Program-made: the position numbers and the translations under genes | In this document: positions 63,879 through 64,000 of the stretch, in pieces | Numbering within the stretch: the first letter of the stretch is position 1 | Layout of the letters: each line of letters begins with the position of its first letter | Assembly (NCBI RefSeq): GCF_017571475.1 | Contig: NZ_JAGETW010000008.1 | Coordinates: forward strand, 88,057-152,056 | Direction: 5' to 3' | Length of the DNA stretch: 64,000 bases | DNA from: Thiomicrorhabdus sp. 6S3-12 | GTDB taxonomy: Bacteria; Pseudomonadota; Gammaproteobacteria; Thiomicrospirales; Thiomicrospiraceae | Notes under the pieces: model-generated | Told to the model about the DNA's origin: nothing | The model's input: only the letters and a program-made list of their open reading frames with translations | Databases searched by the model: none

Positions 63879-64000
63879 ACGCGGCCTACCAACGAGGAAC
63901 GCAGCGCGGATCGAGTTGGTTAGCTCTTTAACAATATGGTAATTCAGAGATAATTTATGTGGAAGCTCTCTAGATGAGTGACCGATAAAAAATCTCGAAA
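63879..64000 (+). other. rRNA operon leader with boxA; 16S gene begins beyond the window
   Basis: TAGCTCTTTAACAA (63921-63934) matches the boxA antitermination element found in gammaproteobacterial rRNA leaders (GCTCTTTAACAA). The following bases would form part of the RNase III processing stem. The 16S start (typically AGAGTTTGAT) is not reached. Confidence 0.8.

Noticed and set aside
63935..64000. Start of 16S rRNA in the window
   Set aside because: The conserved 16S start (AGAGTTTGAT type) is not reached; this part is leader only.

Overview
This 64 kb window is a chromosomal segment around the replication origin of a gammaproteobacterium. Phosphoribulokinase (Calvin cycle), a delta-class carbonic anhydrase lipoprotein, a periplasmic rhodanese, a TauE/SafE exporter, system II cytochrome c maturation and a six-gene Mrp antiporter suggest a chemolithoautotrophic, probably sulfur-oxidising, marine bacterium of the Thiomicrospira/Hydrogenovibrio/Thiomicrorhabdus type. 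The genus is inferred from gene content only. No CRISPR array, prophage, insertion sequence or tRNA was seen.

Layout. 0-5 kb: end of a LolA-like gene, two FtsX-type ABC permeases, a LolD-like ATPase and a beta-barrel protein, all overlapping or nearly so, which looks like one envelope export system. 5-7.5 kb: Na/Pi cotransporter and periplasmic rhodanese. 7.5-11.2 kb: gnd-zwf-pgl operon (complete oxidative pentose phosphate branch). 11.2-16 kb: leuA, Lrp/AsnC regulator, MlaA-like protein, OxyR-like regulator and a gene-free stretch with DnaA-box-like sequences. 16-19 kb: nitroreductase, acetolactate synthase and its small conserved neighbour. 19-23 kb: resB-ccsA-dsbA-like operon. 23-33 kb: engB, polA, thrB-tsaC, M48 protease, DUF4197 protein, hemF, hslR and two outer-membrane barrel proteins. 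33-39 kb: mrpABCDEFG with A and B fused. 39.5-40.5 kb: phosphoribulokinase with a hairpin in its 5' leader.

40.6-55.3 kb is the origin region. gyrB, a DUF4870-like gene, recF, fieF, dnaN and dnaA all point left. rpmH, rnpA, yidC and mnmE all point right. The strand switch at about 49.5-49.9 kb and a tight DnaA-box cluster at 48.59-48.65 kb, one box lying inside the dnaA promoter, place oriC or its DnaA-binding part beside dnaA. yidD is missing from its usual place between rnpA and yidC, and mnmG/rsmG/parAB do not follow mnmE. A TauE/SafE gene and the delta carbonic anhydrase gene sit between dnaA and rpmH.

55-62 kb: histidine phosphatase, MarC, then an operon of an NfeD-like protein, an RND adaptor, an RND pump and YigZ, preceded by a perfect FNR-type palindrome and a parS-like site. 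62-63.4 kb: a 54-residue membrane protein and a histone-deacetylase-like enzyme with a twin-arginine signal. 63.5-64 kb: tandem promoters and leader of an rRNA operon whose 16S gene starts beyond the window.

The most worthwhile leads are the LolA/FtsX/barrel cluster, the carbonic anhydrase with its inverted-repeat-rich leader, the Tat-exported deacetylase, the possible small RNA between two terminators upstream of gnd, and the candidate parS sites.
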